NCBI GenBank assembly: GCA_030673645.1
Contig: DAOVIO010000046.1
Location: 1 to 24,388 of the forward strand
DNA length: 24,388 nt
Direction: 5' to 3'
Origin: JAGLSB01 sp023135955
GTDB taxonomy: Bacteria; Bacteroidota; Bacteroidia; Bacteroidales; GCA-2748055
The position numbers and the translations under genes were made by a program. The notes beneath the pieces were generated by a model. The model was not told where the DNA came from. It ran no database searches and saw only the letters and a program-made list of their open reading frames with translations. Positions 6,426-13,951 of this stretch are shown in pieces (within the stretch, counting starts at the first letter, position 1; each line of letters begins with the position of its first letter).

Positions 6426-9251
6426 CTCGCTAAGCCGTACAAATCCATCTCCATTCAGCACAAAAGGAGACCAATAAAAGGGACTTGGAAAATCTTTCTT
6501 AACAATTCGTTGTGCCTCAGTGAGTGCTCTGTTTATTGGATATTGATTTGCCATTTTGTAGAAATTATTCATAAGGATCGAAGTCGGATAATCGGCCACA
6601 CTCCAAAGACTGGATATAACAGCAGCAGATCCGGCATAGATAAACGATCGGCTCAAACTCTCAATTTCATCTCCTTCGCTTATATTTCCTAAACCGGTCT
6701 GGCAGGCACTTAAAGTTACCAGCTTCGCATCCAGATTCATTTCCATTATTTCATGAAGTAAAAGCCGTCCGTCATTGTCATCGGAGGGTGCTAAAAGTAT
6801 ATATGAGAATATAGGCATGAGATAATCTACAAATCCATGACTTGCCAGATGAAGAATCCCATATTCACCGGCCTCTTGTTTAAAAGCAGACTCAGTAGCA
6901 GATTCGCTGAAAAAAGTTTTGGACCTATCGAACAAAGCGGAGATTGTTTCAACCTCATCAACCGTAGAAGGTAATGGTGGATTATTGCCAATGGATAAAT
7001 CTCCAAGACCCATTCCCAAAAAAGTCATTTCGGAATTCGATTCATAAATATTGCAAAAGCTCCAAATACTGGCTGAGGGCGCATAGCTAATAACGGCATT
7101 ATCCACCAGGTAATTATCATTTTTGTCAATAAGAGCCTGGAAAGGTAAAAAATGCAAACTCCCCTTTGGAACAATAATCCAATTGCGATAATTACTGAGC
7201 TCCTCCTCGAAGGGTAGAATCAATACATTATATAAGTTTTTAAGGATCGGGGTCATCCTTGAGATTGAGTTTGAGGCAATAAACCGACGTGCTAATTGAA
7301 TATTGGATTCTACAGTTCCTTTTAAAATAGATATACTTTTATGCATTATATCTTCTTTGGTAATGATCCATACAATTAACTCCTCTTCACTTTGCCAATA
7401 TTCAATCAAACAGGTATTTTCATCCAGATTCCTGCGTAATTCATCTATAGAAACCGGATCGACTGAGATCATAGAATAATATCGGGAGACACTAAGTTTT
7501 AATCGGGTTAAAAGGTTTGCATATTCCGATTGAACCCTTTGAAGTTCGCCTCTAATCTGATCCATACTTACTTCCCTGCTTTCTGAACTTGAGGACCATT
7601 CAGATCGGGGTTGAATGAGCATTTTATTCAATTTTTGCAGCTCAAATCGTTTCTCTTTCTCCATCTTAACCAACTCATTTTCCTCCTGGACTGAAAAATC
7701 AATATCCCTATTGGCAATCTGATCCAGGAATGCGCGTGCCCTGGCCCTTTCAGAATACCGGAAAGATTCTTCACTCTTGCCTTGTTTTAACAATAAGCGG
7801 ATCAGATGATCATAAACCTCCTGCTTATCATTTATAAAGGAACTTTTATATTCATCTACTGTAAAATTTCCACGTATTCCCTCAATAATCTCTACTGCTT
7901 TGCTATATGCCTCAACAGCATTCTCAAGTTGGTTCCCAAGCTCATAAAGCTGACCATAATGATAGTGTCTCTGCCACATAATATCAGGAAAATCTTTCTT
8001 TCCTGTTGTTGCATTGAGATAAAATCTTGCTGAATCCCGATTTGATTTATTTATATACAATTTTGCTAAAAGTATTTCAGTCTTTCCTGCCCCGTAATCA
8101 TTTCCGGTAGAAATAAATAATCCACGAGCCTCTTTCAGATATAAAATTGAAGTATCATATTTTTGCGAAGAAAGATAATATTCCCCTGCCAGCAAACCAG
8201 CAATGGCTTGTCCGGTAATTGCCCCAACTGATGAAAAATACTTCCCTGCCCCTGAAATATTTCCTGTTCTAAGATTCAGGGAAGCCTCAAGTGATTTTGC
8301 ATTTAATTCCTTTTCGATGCTTAATCCTTTTGCTTTTTGTATCCAATCAAGTCCCTCTTCACTCTTGCCAATTTCTAAGAGTATATCCCCAAGACCTAGC
8401 ATAGTCCATATTTGCTGTGCAATAATTTGAGTCTGGTTAGCTAAATCAACTGCTTTTGAGTGAAAATTAATAGCTGCTTCATATTCACCATTCATGGAAT
8501 TGATTATCCCCAGCATCCTGTATTGCAAAACCGGTAACCTGCCAATTGACTCAGCCTCCATCAATGAAACCCTCAACATTGTCTCTGCCTGATCCGGCTG
8601 TCCCTTATCCAAAAAGATTCGGGTCAGGTTAAGATAAACTTCAATTATCCCATCCGGGTTTTCAACTTCAACAAAAATATTCTTTGCCTTCAATGTATAT
8701 TCCAAACCTTCATTAAGATTTCCAAGAACAGTGTGATATTGTCCGAGAGTTAGATAAATTTCTGCCGCTCTCAGTCTGTTAACAGATTTCAGACTCTGAT
8801 CAAGTTCCTCACTCAGTCCAGCAGCAGTTTCTAAAATTTCAATTCCTTTTTTATAATCTCCCATGTAGAGATAAATGCGTCCTGAACTGATAGTATTATC
8901 AATAATTCCAAGAAAATTATTTTCTGCAAGATCGAGTTGATCGGCAATTTTCAGTCTATTAAAAGCTGAATCATAATTACCTGTCATAGTATATGCATCT
9001 GCCATCTTACGATTGACTTCTGCTTCTGCTCCCAGGTTTCGGTAAACACCAAGATTTTTACTTGCCTTAAGCATATTACTATAATGAGTAATAGCATTTT
9101 CATAAGCAAAATTATTGAAATTCTCATCTCCGGCCTGCTGCTCTTTAATAACAATCATTGAGGGAGTTACACAGGATGAAACTCCTATAACAATGATAAG
9201 AGAGATAAAAACTTCAGAAAAATAACCGTAGAATAAACGTTTAAAAGACAT
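6423..9251 (-). CDS. TPR-CHAT lipoprotein (caspase-clan)
   Basis: This is a 942-residue protein. The N-terminus MSFKRLFYGYF, a hydrophobic core and IGVSSC give a lipobox at Cys27, so it is membrane-anchored outside the cytoplasm. Residues about 40-470 contain some ten tetratricopeptide repeats (for example AYTMTGNYDSAFNRLKIAD, LGQYHTVLGNLNEGLEYTLK). Residues about 480-610 are a charged helical linker (KMEKEKRFELQKLNKML). Residues about 640-940 are a CHAT domain that opens ENTCLIEYWQSEEELIVWII, has His805 in LHLASHG and Cys850 in LSACQTG (TGC at 6704-6702), and ends FYWSPFVLNGDG. Both catalytic residues are present. CHAT domains are caspase-like proteases often triggered by a partner. It is the last gene of a four-gene operon and overlaps the barrel gene before it by 11 bp, implying translational coupling. 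There is no acidic export signal after Cys27, so a periplasmic face is likelier than the surface. Confidence 0.88.
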   Translation of the reverse strand: MSFKRLFYGYFSEVFISLIIVIGVSSCVTPSMIVIKEQQAGDENFNNFAYENAITHYSNMLKASKNLGVYRNLGAEAEVNRKMADAYTMTGNYDSAFNRLKIADQLDLAENNFLGIIDNTISSGRIYLYMGDYKKGIEILETAAGLSEELDQSLKSVNRLRAAEIYLTLGQYHTVLGNLNEGLEYTLKAKNIFVEVENPDGIIEVYLNLTRIFLDKGQPDQAETMLRVSLMEAESIGRLPVLQYRMLGIINSMNGEYEAAINFHSKAVDLANQTQIIAQQIWTMLGLGDILLEIGKSEEGLDWIQKAKGLSIEKELNAKSLEASLNLRTGNISGAGKYFSSVGAITGQAIAGLLAGEYYLSSQKYDTSILYLKEARGLFISTGNDYGAGKTEILLAKLYINKSNRDSARFYLNATTGKKDFPDIMWQRHYHYGQLYELGNQLENAVEAYSKAVEIIEGIRGNFTVDEYKSSFINDKQEVYDHLIRLLLKQGKSEESFRYSERARARAFLDQIANRDIDFSVQEENELVKMEKEKRFELQKLNKMLIQPRSEWSSSSESREVSMDQIRGELQRVQSEYANLLTRLKLSVSRYYSMISVDPVSIDELRRNLDENTCLIEYWQSEEELIVWIITKEDIMHKSISILKGTVESNIQLARRFIASNSISRMTPILKNLYNVLILPFEEELSNYRNWIIVPKGSLHFLPFQALIDKNDNYLVDNAVISYAPSASIWSFCNIYESNSEMTFLGMGLGDLSIGNNPPLPSTVDEVETISALFDRSKTFFSESATESAFKQEAGEYGILHLASHGFVDYLMPIFSYILLAPSDDNDGRLLLHEIMEMNLDAKLVTLSACQTGLGNISEGDEIESLSRSFIYAGSAAVISSLWSVADYPTSILMNNFYKMANQYPINRALTEAQRIVKKDFPSPFYWSPFVLNGDGFVRLSE

Positions 9252-10224
9252 ATTGAATTATCATTACATACAATGGATCAGCACCAGTATTTTTGGCTTT
9301 CAAAGGCACCCTGATGGCTTCTCCAATACGAAACTGTTTTATCTGGAAAACAAGCCTGCCTTCATATGAAAAACCACTTGGAGAAGTGATATCTTCCTGA
9401 ATTACTTCGTCGATTTCATCTTTACCATAAGAAAAATAGTTCAACTCATTGGTAAGCGCTATCCATTCATTCAATAGAATATCGACACTACCACCGAAGT
9501 CAATCCGGCTCCCCGATTTAAAACTTAGCTCTTCTGTATCATAAGAATTGAAAAGTTTTGTTCCCCCCATAGAATATGTATAGTCAACATAAAATTTGAA
9601 GGAATAGGGATACATTATTTTTCTCGCTAAAAGTCTGAAATTTGTAGATGCTTCACCCGTACCTGTGGGTAATTTATAGTCGTAATCGTCCTTAATGTCA
9701 GTGGGATTTTTCCTTCCAGTAGGAAGTGTGATCCCAATTTCGCCTGTAATAGATGGGAAAGTCTCGTTCTCCTGAAGCAGTTGGTAACGAAGATACATCG
9801 ACATATCGCTTAGACCATTTCCTCGCAGGTTCCAACTCTGATCAAGGTCGGTATCTAATCCGGGTGCAATAATTAATTGACTATAATACCATGCTTCATT
9901 CTGATATGGTAACATTAAATCAAATTGCAGTCGATCAGTTATCCCATATTGAGCCATAAGGTACATACTCCAGCTTCGTGCCCATGTACTTTCGGGAAAG
10001 TAATTCCGGTTTCCATCTTCGTCAAAATATTTATCCACAACAAAATATGACCCTATCACACCTGCTCTGAAAAAACCTTTATAAAGACTCGCTGGCTCAG
10101 TTACAATTGTAAGCTGTTTCTTCTCGGTAGGAATAATCTGACTTTCTGTTTGACCCAGGGCATTTATCTCCAAGCCAAAATACAAAATGATCAATATAAA
10201 TGAATATTTGATTTGCTTAGTCAT
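9241..10224 (-). CDS. outer-membrane barrel, MetA/phenol-pathway transporter-like
   Basis: This is a 327-residue protein. The signal peptide is MTKQIKYSFILIILYFG, cut near ALGQ. The mature chain alternates long amphipathic strands: MYLMAQYGITDRLQFDLMLPY, GLSDMSMYLRYQLL, ITGEIGITLPTGR, FKFYVDYTYSMG and IDFGGSVDILLNEWIALTNELNYF (strand boundaries approximate). The phrases GITDRLQ..LP, GLSDM and EIGITLPTG are characteristic of the transporter family related to the meta-pathway of phenol degradation. That name is historical; the transported compound here is unknown. Its stop lies inside the CHAT gene start (11-bp overlap). The start is one base after the stop of a second barrel gene, and the two share a TEP...KG motif at the mature N-terminus, suggesting duplication. 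Confidence 0.78.
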   Translation of the reverse strand: MTKQIKYSFILIILYFGLEINALGQTESQIIPTEKKQLTIVTEPASLYKGFFRAGVIGSYFVVDKYFDEDGNRNYFPESTWARSWSMYLMAQYGITDRLQFDLMLPYQNEAWYYSQLIIAPGLDTDLDQSWNLRGNGLSDMSMYLRYQLLQENETFPSITGEIGITLPTGRKNPTDIKDDYDYKLPTGTGEASTNFRLLARKIMYPYSFKFYVDYTYSMGGTKLFNSYDTEELSFKSGSRIDFGGSVDILLNEWIALTNELNYFSYGKDEIDEVIQEDITSPSGFSYEGRLVFQIKQFRIGEAIRVPLKAKNTGADPLYVMIIQYVF

Positions 10225-10225
10225 A

Positions 10226-11281
10226 TTATTTTCCTGTGAACAAGTTAAAACTTACACCGGTGAATATTGAAAAAGAGGAATAACTATTTTGACCACCTAG
10301 TGGGAATTTCATTATCTCAATCATTCTTATGCGTGGTGCGATCTGAATCTCAAAACCCGTAGTAAAATCATAAAACATCACTTCAGGATATGCGTATTTC
10401 AATTCTTTTCTTTCAAACCATCCATTCCTCCGGCTTATCATATTAAGACCCCCAAAAAGATGAAACCATCCATTTGGTTGATAATGAATATTGAGGTTTG
10501 CATTCAATCTGCTCATAGGCATGAAGGAGTATTCAATTTCTTCATAGATAAATTCTTCATCAACAATCTCCTGATCCCAGTATAAATTAAGCCCTTCTTT
10601 AGTTGGCACCATAAAAGATCCCGCTCCGGAAATGGCAAAATTTGAAAATCGTAATTTGAATTCGCTACCCAGCCCATAGGAGGGAACACCTTGTCCATTT
10701 CGTATAGTTTCTTTCAGACTTATGATAGTATACTGACTCTCATTAACTATACTTTCAATACTATGTTCGGGTTTATCAGGAACGTCCTTAGAAACAGGTA
10801 ACAAGTAGTATGCAGACAATGCCATATCAAATACTTTCCAATTATTGGGTAATCTAAAAGTACCTGAGAGTATAAGATCTTCAAAACCCTTATTTTCGGT
10901 CAATTCAGTAATAGTGACTGTTTCATAAATGTCGAGGTAATAAAGAGTTGTGTTTCTAATTCCTTGTTTGAAATAGTTCATTTCAGCCCCTAGTTCAAGA
11001 TATTCAAAAAGGCCATAATTAAGATTCAAAAAAGATTTATGTCCGATTACCGCAGCTCCATCTTCCTGAAGATTTGTTTTTTCAAGATTATCTTCAAAAT
11101 ATCCTCCGCTAATCGATATCTGATAGGCTGAATTAAACTGTAACTGTCCTTTGTGCATACTAACAGGTCTCTCTATAAAAGGCTCGGTTAGAAGTGTATA
11201 TTTGTCACCCTGACTATAAACATTCCAGGAGAAAACAAGCATGAGGCTAATCCACCAAAAACGAATTAAAGAATTTATCAT
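10226..11281 (-). CDS. outer-membrane barrel protein, paralogue of the next gene
   Basis: This is a 351-residue protein. It has a signal peptide (hydrophobic SLMLVFSWNVYS, cut near YSQ) and then TEPFIERPVSMHKGQLQFNSAYQI. Alternating beta strands run through the chain: FLNLNYGLFEYLELGAEMNYF, LILSGTFRLPNNWKVFDMALSAYYLLPVS, LGSEFKLRFSNFAISGAGSFMVPT, and a final SSFSIFTGVSFNLFTGK. The GLFEYLELGAEM and LPNNWK phrases have the layout of the transporter-like barrel encoded by the next gene. The start ATG (11281) lies 10 bp after the propeller lipoprotein gene. It is second in the CHAT operon. Function is unassigned; a pore or lipid/hydrophobic uptake role is possible from the fold. Confidence 0.75.
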   Translation of the reverse strand: MINSLIRFWWISLMLVFSWNVYSQGDKYTLLTEPFIERPVSMHKGQLQFNSAYQISISGGYFEDNLEKTNLQEDGAAVIGHKSFLNLNYGLFEYLELGAEMNYFKQGIRNTTLYYLDIYETVTITELTENKGFEDLILSGTFRLPNNWKVFDMALSAYYLLPVSKDVPDKPEHSIESIVNESQYTIISLKETIRNGQGVPSYGLGSEFKLRFSNFAISGAGSFMVPTKEGLNLYWDQEIVDEEFIYEEIEYSFMPMSRLNANLNIHYQPNGWFHLFGGLNMISRRNGWFERKELKYAYPEVMFYDFTTGFEIQIAPRIRMIEIMKFPLGGQNSYSSFSIFTGVSFNLFTGK

Positions 11282-11291
11282 TCTATTTATC

Positions 11292-12290
11292 TTAAAATTC
11301 TACTGAAGGGATATATTTTAGAGCACCATGCTCCATAGTTCCAACCCATATATTTCCCATATTATCACTTTCCAGACAATAGTTGTATTCAGAAGGAAAT
11401 CCGTTATATGGTTTAAAGGAAGTCATTACCGTCCCATCATATTTAATTATTCCATCCATAAAAGTTGCAAACCATAGATTCCCATCACCATCTTCACCTA
11501 TTCCTCTGACGAAATAATTCGGTTGACCATTCAGCAATGTAAGATTATTAAACACACCGGCTTCATAATAAATAACTGTTGATCCACCATCAGCAGCAAT
11601 CCACAATCTATCTTTACTATCGGAATAAATTACTTCTATTGGAGGGTATTCTTCATTATATCGGGTAATCTCCCAAAATTCATTATTAAATTTCAAAGCA
11701 GCATAATCTGTTGCGATCCAAGTATATCCCTGAGCATCCTCATTTATATCATTAACTACATTTAAACCTTCATTTTCCTCGAATTGGATCGGTCCATATA
11801 TATATTCTCCACTATATAAATAAAAACCTGAACCTTCGGTCCCTATCCAAATATCATCATCTGAATCCATGAAAATTTTGTTTACATCCATGGGTGTTAC
11901 ATCCTCTCCAGGATAATATTCCCAGTTCGAATTATCAATTAGAAAGTAAATCCCATCAGTAGTTCCAAACCACATATCTCCGTCCATATCTTCCAATATG
12001 GTTTTAACATTATTATTGAGGGGGCTATTTGAAGAATTGTAAGTGGTCCATTTCTGTCCATCAAAACAAGCTATACCGTTTCCATAACAAGCAAACCACA
12101 TTTTACCATTGCTATCTGTATATATGTCCCTAACTTGATTTCCAGGAATTCCGCTATTCGATTGATTGTAGGTAAGCCAATAATCAGATTCAAGAGGATC
12201 TAATAAGTCTTCATTCTGCTCACATGATCCAAGGAAGATCAACAAAACTGCAAATATTATCGGTCTGATAATCTTTGGAGGCTTTTTCAT
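11292..12290 (-). CDS. seven-repeat Reg_prop beta-propeller lipoprotein
   Basis: This is a 332-residue lipoprotein. The frame is open to a TTG at 12335, but ATG at 12290 gives the proper signal peptide MKKPPKIIRPIIFAVLLIF with lipobox GSC (Cys23) and is chosen. The cysteine is followed by EQNEDLLDPLE, an acidic run that could support surface export. Seven blades follow: GKMWFACYGNG, GDMWFGTTDG, DDIWIGTEGSG, GYTWIATDYA, DRLWIAADGGS, GNLWFATFMDG and GNIWVGTMEHG. These are the two-component regulator propeller repeats of hybrid sensors, but here there are only seven, enough for one closed propeller, and no kinase or transmembrane helix. A binding or sensing lipoprotein is the natural inference. 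It is the first gene of the CHAT operon, in front of the two barrels. Confidence 0.85.
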   Translation of the reverse strand: MKKPPKIIRPIIFAVLLIFLGSCEQNEDLLDPLESDYWLTYNQSNSGIPGNQVRDIYTDSNGKMWFACYGNGIACFDGQKWTTYNSSNSPLNNNVKTILEDMDGDMWFGTTDGIYFLIDNSNWEYYPGEDVTPMDVNKIFMDSDDDIWIGTEGSGFYLYSGEYIYGPIQFEENEGLNVVNDINEDAQGYTWIATDYAALKFNNEFWEITRYNEEYPPIEVIYSDSKDRLWIAADGGSTVIYYEAGVFNNLTLLNGQPNYFVRGIGEDGDGNLWFATFMDGIIKYDGTVMTSFKPYNGFPSEYNYCLESDNMGNIWVGTMEHGALKYIPSVEF

Positions 12291-12407
12291 AAAAATCTGG
12301 AATACATTGTTATTGCAATGTAATACAAAAAACAATACTCTTCAAATTAATTCCCATTTTCCGGAAGAGTCTGAATTTGAATGCATTATGGATTTATAGT
12401 TATTAAT

Positions 12408-12542
12408 TCAATTTGTCCTGCCCTCAAAATCTTCATTCTTCTTTTTCTCAATCCTTTTAAGGATGAGGTAAATTAAAATTAATAGAACAATTACAGCGGC
12501 TGTTCCATAAACCCATAGAATAACTTTTGCAACAGGATCCAT
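12408..12542 (-). CDS. 44-residue single-pass membrane protein
   Basis: This small gene reads MDPVAKVILWVYG, then a hydrophobic helix at residues 14-28 (AAVIVLLILIYLILK) and a basic tail RIEKKKNEDFEGRTN ending in TGA. The ATG at 12542 is one base after the stop of the ybjQ-like gene (12544), so it is almost certainly co-translated. The layout, an N-out helix with positive residues on the C-terminal side, predicts a single-pass inner-membrane protein with a cytoplasmic tail. I do not recognise the family. Its close coupling suggests a partner of the YbjQ-like protein. Confidence 0.65.
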   Translation of the reverse strand: MDPVAKVILWVYGTAAVIVLLILIYLILKRIEKKKNEDFEGRTN

Positions 12543-12543
12543 T

Positions 12544-12858
12544 TTATTTAAGTTTTACGGCAGTTCCATAAGCAAGAATTTCGGCTGCTCCTTGTACTAT
12601 CATTGATGTAGCAAGTCGGACATTAATTATGGCATCAGCATTAAGTTTGCGACCATCCTCCTTCATTCGTTGAATAGCTTGTTCTCTTGAATAAGCCTGC
12701 AATTTAGTGTATTCCTCAATTTCGCCACCCACAATGTTTTTTAGAGCGGCAAATATATCTCTTCCAAGGTTTCGTGCTCTGACAGTGCTGCCTCGGGCAA
12801 TCCCAAGAACTTCAGATACTTCTTTCCCGGGAACATAATCTGTTGTAGTAATAATCAT
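12544..12858 (-). CDS. ybjQ: YbjQ family (UPF0145) protein
   Basis: This is a 104-residue cytoplasmic protein, the usual length for the family. It starts MIITTTDYVPGKEVSEVLG, contains GSTVRARNLGRDIFAALKNIVGG and YSREQAIQRM, and ends in the hallmark LNADAIINVRLATSM...AEILAYGTAV. This family, sometimes labelled putative heavy-metal-binding, forms ring-shaped pentamers; its function is not settled. There is no signal peptide, which makes it one of the few cytoplasmic products here. The next gene, one base on, encodes a tiny membrane protein. Recognition is strong. Confidence 0.93.
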   Translation of the reverse strand: MIITTTDYVPGKEVSEVLGIARGSTVRARNLGRDIFAALKNIVGGEIEEYTKLQAYSREQAIQRMKEDGRKLNADAIINVRLATSMIVQGAAEILAYGTAVKLK

Positions 12859-13031
12859 AATAAGAAGTATTTATGAATTAATAAATTTACAACATCAGCT
12901 GATTAATTAAAAGAATATTTCGGATTAATATCGACAAATGGTCCATTGTAAATTGATGAAATAGCAGATTACAATGAGAATGAAAGGGGGTTACTACTAT
13001 ATAACATAAACTGTTATATTCAATTCAAAAT

Positions 13032-13050
13032 TGCGGCTTTTTTGCCCGCA
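13032..13050 (-). terminator. candidate terminator of the ankyrin gene
   Basis: On the minus strand TGCGGGC, a loop of six A, and GCCGCA form a GC-rich hairpin with one bulged base, followed by AATTTTGAATT. It lies about 110 bp past the ankyrin gene stop and before ybjQ, so it could end that transcript. The tail has few T residues, so confidence is moderate. Confidence 0.4.
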
Positions 13051-13056
13051 CACTGG

Positions 13057-13095
13057 ACTGGTTACTTTACTGGTTGCTTTACTGGTTACTGGTTT
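13057..13095. repeat. 12-bp tandem repeat ACTGGTTACTTT
   Basis: ACTGGTTACTTT (13057-13068), ACTGGTTGCTTT (13069-13080) and ACTGGTTACTGG (13081-13092) are tandem, with a fourth partial unit overlapping at 13088-13095. GTTACTGGTT at 13085-13094 recurs inverted as AACCAGTAAC at 13151-13160, just beyond the ankyrin stop, so the block can also fold into a long stem-loop. Confidence 0.7.
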
Positions 13096-13162
13096 CCCGA
13101 TATCTATTAGGAGATTGCTGGGTGCTCAGCTTCATAAATTACTATCCAGGAACCAGTAACTT

Positions 13163-13795
13163 TCAGTTCCCCATCGCAATCCTTATTAACTCTGCGATCT
13201 CAATATGACCATTAGTCTGGGCAAAAAGTTCGGCTGTTTCTCCATCTACATCTGTAAGCTTTGGATCTGCATTAAAAGAAAGTAAGATTTTAACAACTTC
13301 AATATTGCCCTCAGAAGAGGCAAACATCAATGCAGTAAAATGTTCCTCCATGTCAACAAGATTTGGCTCAGCGTCATTTTCAAGAAGAAATCTTACTGTT
13401 TCCGGGAACTTCCCCGAGGAAGCAAACATCAAAGCCGAACGTCCGTTATAATCCTGCAAATTAATTTTCGTGCCGGCTTCATACAGAGCTATGACTATCT
13501 CGAGATGGCCATTAAAGGCAGCAAACATCAGGGCTGTTCTTCCATCCTGGTCAAGAGAATTTACATCCACATTTCTTGCAAGCAATTCACTAACTGTACC
13601 AACATCTCCTTCCAGGCTTGATTTCCTAAGCAACTCTTCCTCCATTGGCAGCTTAACTTTCTGAGGAACTGCAGGTATTTCATCCACTTCACCTGAAGTT
13701 TGTGGTGCATTTTGAATAGGGGTCCTATCCTTGCAGGATATAAGAATCAATTGAGATACAAGTAACAATGCTATTAAAATATATGAATGTTTCAT
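13163..13795 (-). CDS. ankyrin-repeat lipoprotein
   Basis: This is a 210-residue lipoprotein. The signal peptide MKHSYILIALLLVSQLILISC gives lipobox Cys21, followed by KDRTP and a Pro-rich linker to about residue 50. Five ankyrin units follow, at roughly residues 52-210: ELLRKSSLEGDVGTVSELL, GRTALMFAAFNGHLEIVIAL, GRSALMFASSGKFPETVRFL, FTALMFASSEGNIEVVKIL and GETAELFAQTNGHIEIAEL. The repeats match the TALMFAAxxGHxEIVxxLL consensus well. Such lipoproteins act as periplasmic or surface protein-binding modules; the partner is unknown. The gene stands alone, divergent from the lipoprotein gene at 13952. Confidence 0.88.
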   Translation of the reverse strand: MKHSYILIALLLVSQLILISCKDRTPIQNAPQTSGEVDEIPAVPQKVKLPMEEELLRKSSLEGDVGTVSELLARNVDVNSLDQDGRTALMFAAFNGHLEIVIALYEAGTKINLQDYNGRSALMFASSGKFPETVRFLLENDAEPNLVDMEEHFTALMFASSEGNIEVVKILLSFNADPKLTDVDGETAELFAQTNGHIEIAELIRIAMGN

Positions 13796-13814
13796 TTTTA
13801 TTTGGCTTAAATCA

Positions 13815-13822
13815 CAAAGCTA
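13815..13822 (-). promoter_or_regulatory. -7 element of the ankyrin gene
   Basis: On the minus strand TAGCTTTG (13822-13815) is a perfect TAnnTTTG match. The -33 region, near 13842-13846, reads CTTTTTC rather than TTTG, so the upstream box is imperfect. The predicted start near 13809 leaves a leader of about 13 nt before the ATG at 13795. Confidence 0.45.
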
Positions 13823-13900
13823 GTAAAATACGGGTAAAAGAAAAAGTGTTGTGTAATAAGAGTAATATTTAAAAGCAACCAATCTTTTATCAAAATCATC

Positions 13901-13931
13901 TTGACTTTAGAAATGTACTGTTGTATTTTTG
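13901..13931 (+). promoter_or_regulatory. promoter of the DNRLRE lipoprotein gene
   Basis: TTG at 13901-13903 and TATTTTTG at 13924-13931 are separated by 20 bp and fit the Bacteroidota -33 / -7 pattern. The start would fall near 13938, giving a very short leader to the ATG at 13952. Confidence 0.6.
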
Positions 13932-13951
13932 TAAATATTAATATCTAAAAT

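Larger units (their letters stand above)
12859..13162. other. intergenic region with tandem repeat and hairpin
   Basis: This 304-bp spacer lies between the ybjQ-like gene and the ankyrin gene. It contains a candidate terminator at 13032-13050 and a 12-bp tandem repeat at 13057-13095 (both listed). The part nearest ybjQ (12859-13020) is AT-rich and should hold its promoter, but no good TAnnTTTG element is visible on that strand. Confidence 0.45.

Noticed and set aside
39..12290. Gasdermin or Craspase-type defence locus
   Set aside because: No gasdermin, Cas7-11, nuclease or NTPase gene is present, and both protease-fold proteins are exported. The resemblance is only in the protease fold.
12291..12335. 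Longer N-terminus (TTG at 12335) for the Reg_prop lipoprotein
   Set aside because: The ATG at 12290 gives a normal lipoprotein signal peptide; the upstream residues break its form.
13340..13664. Plus-strand frames opposite the ankyrin gene
   Set aside because: They mirror the repeated ankyrin codons on the other strand and have no recognisable features.
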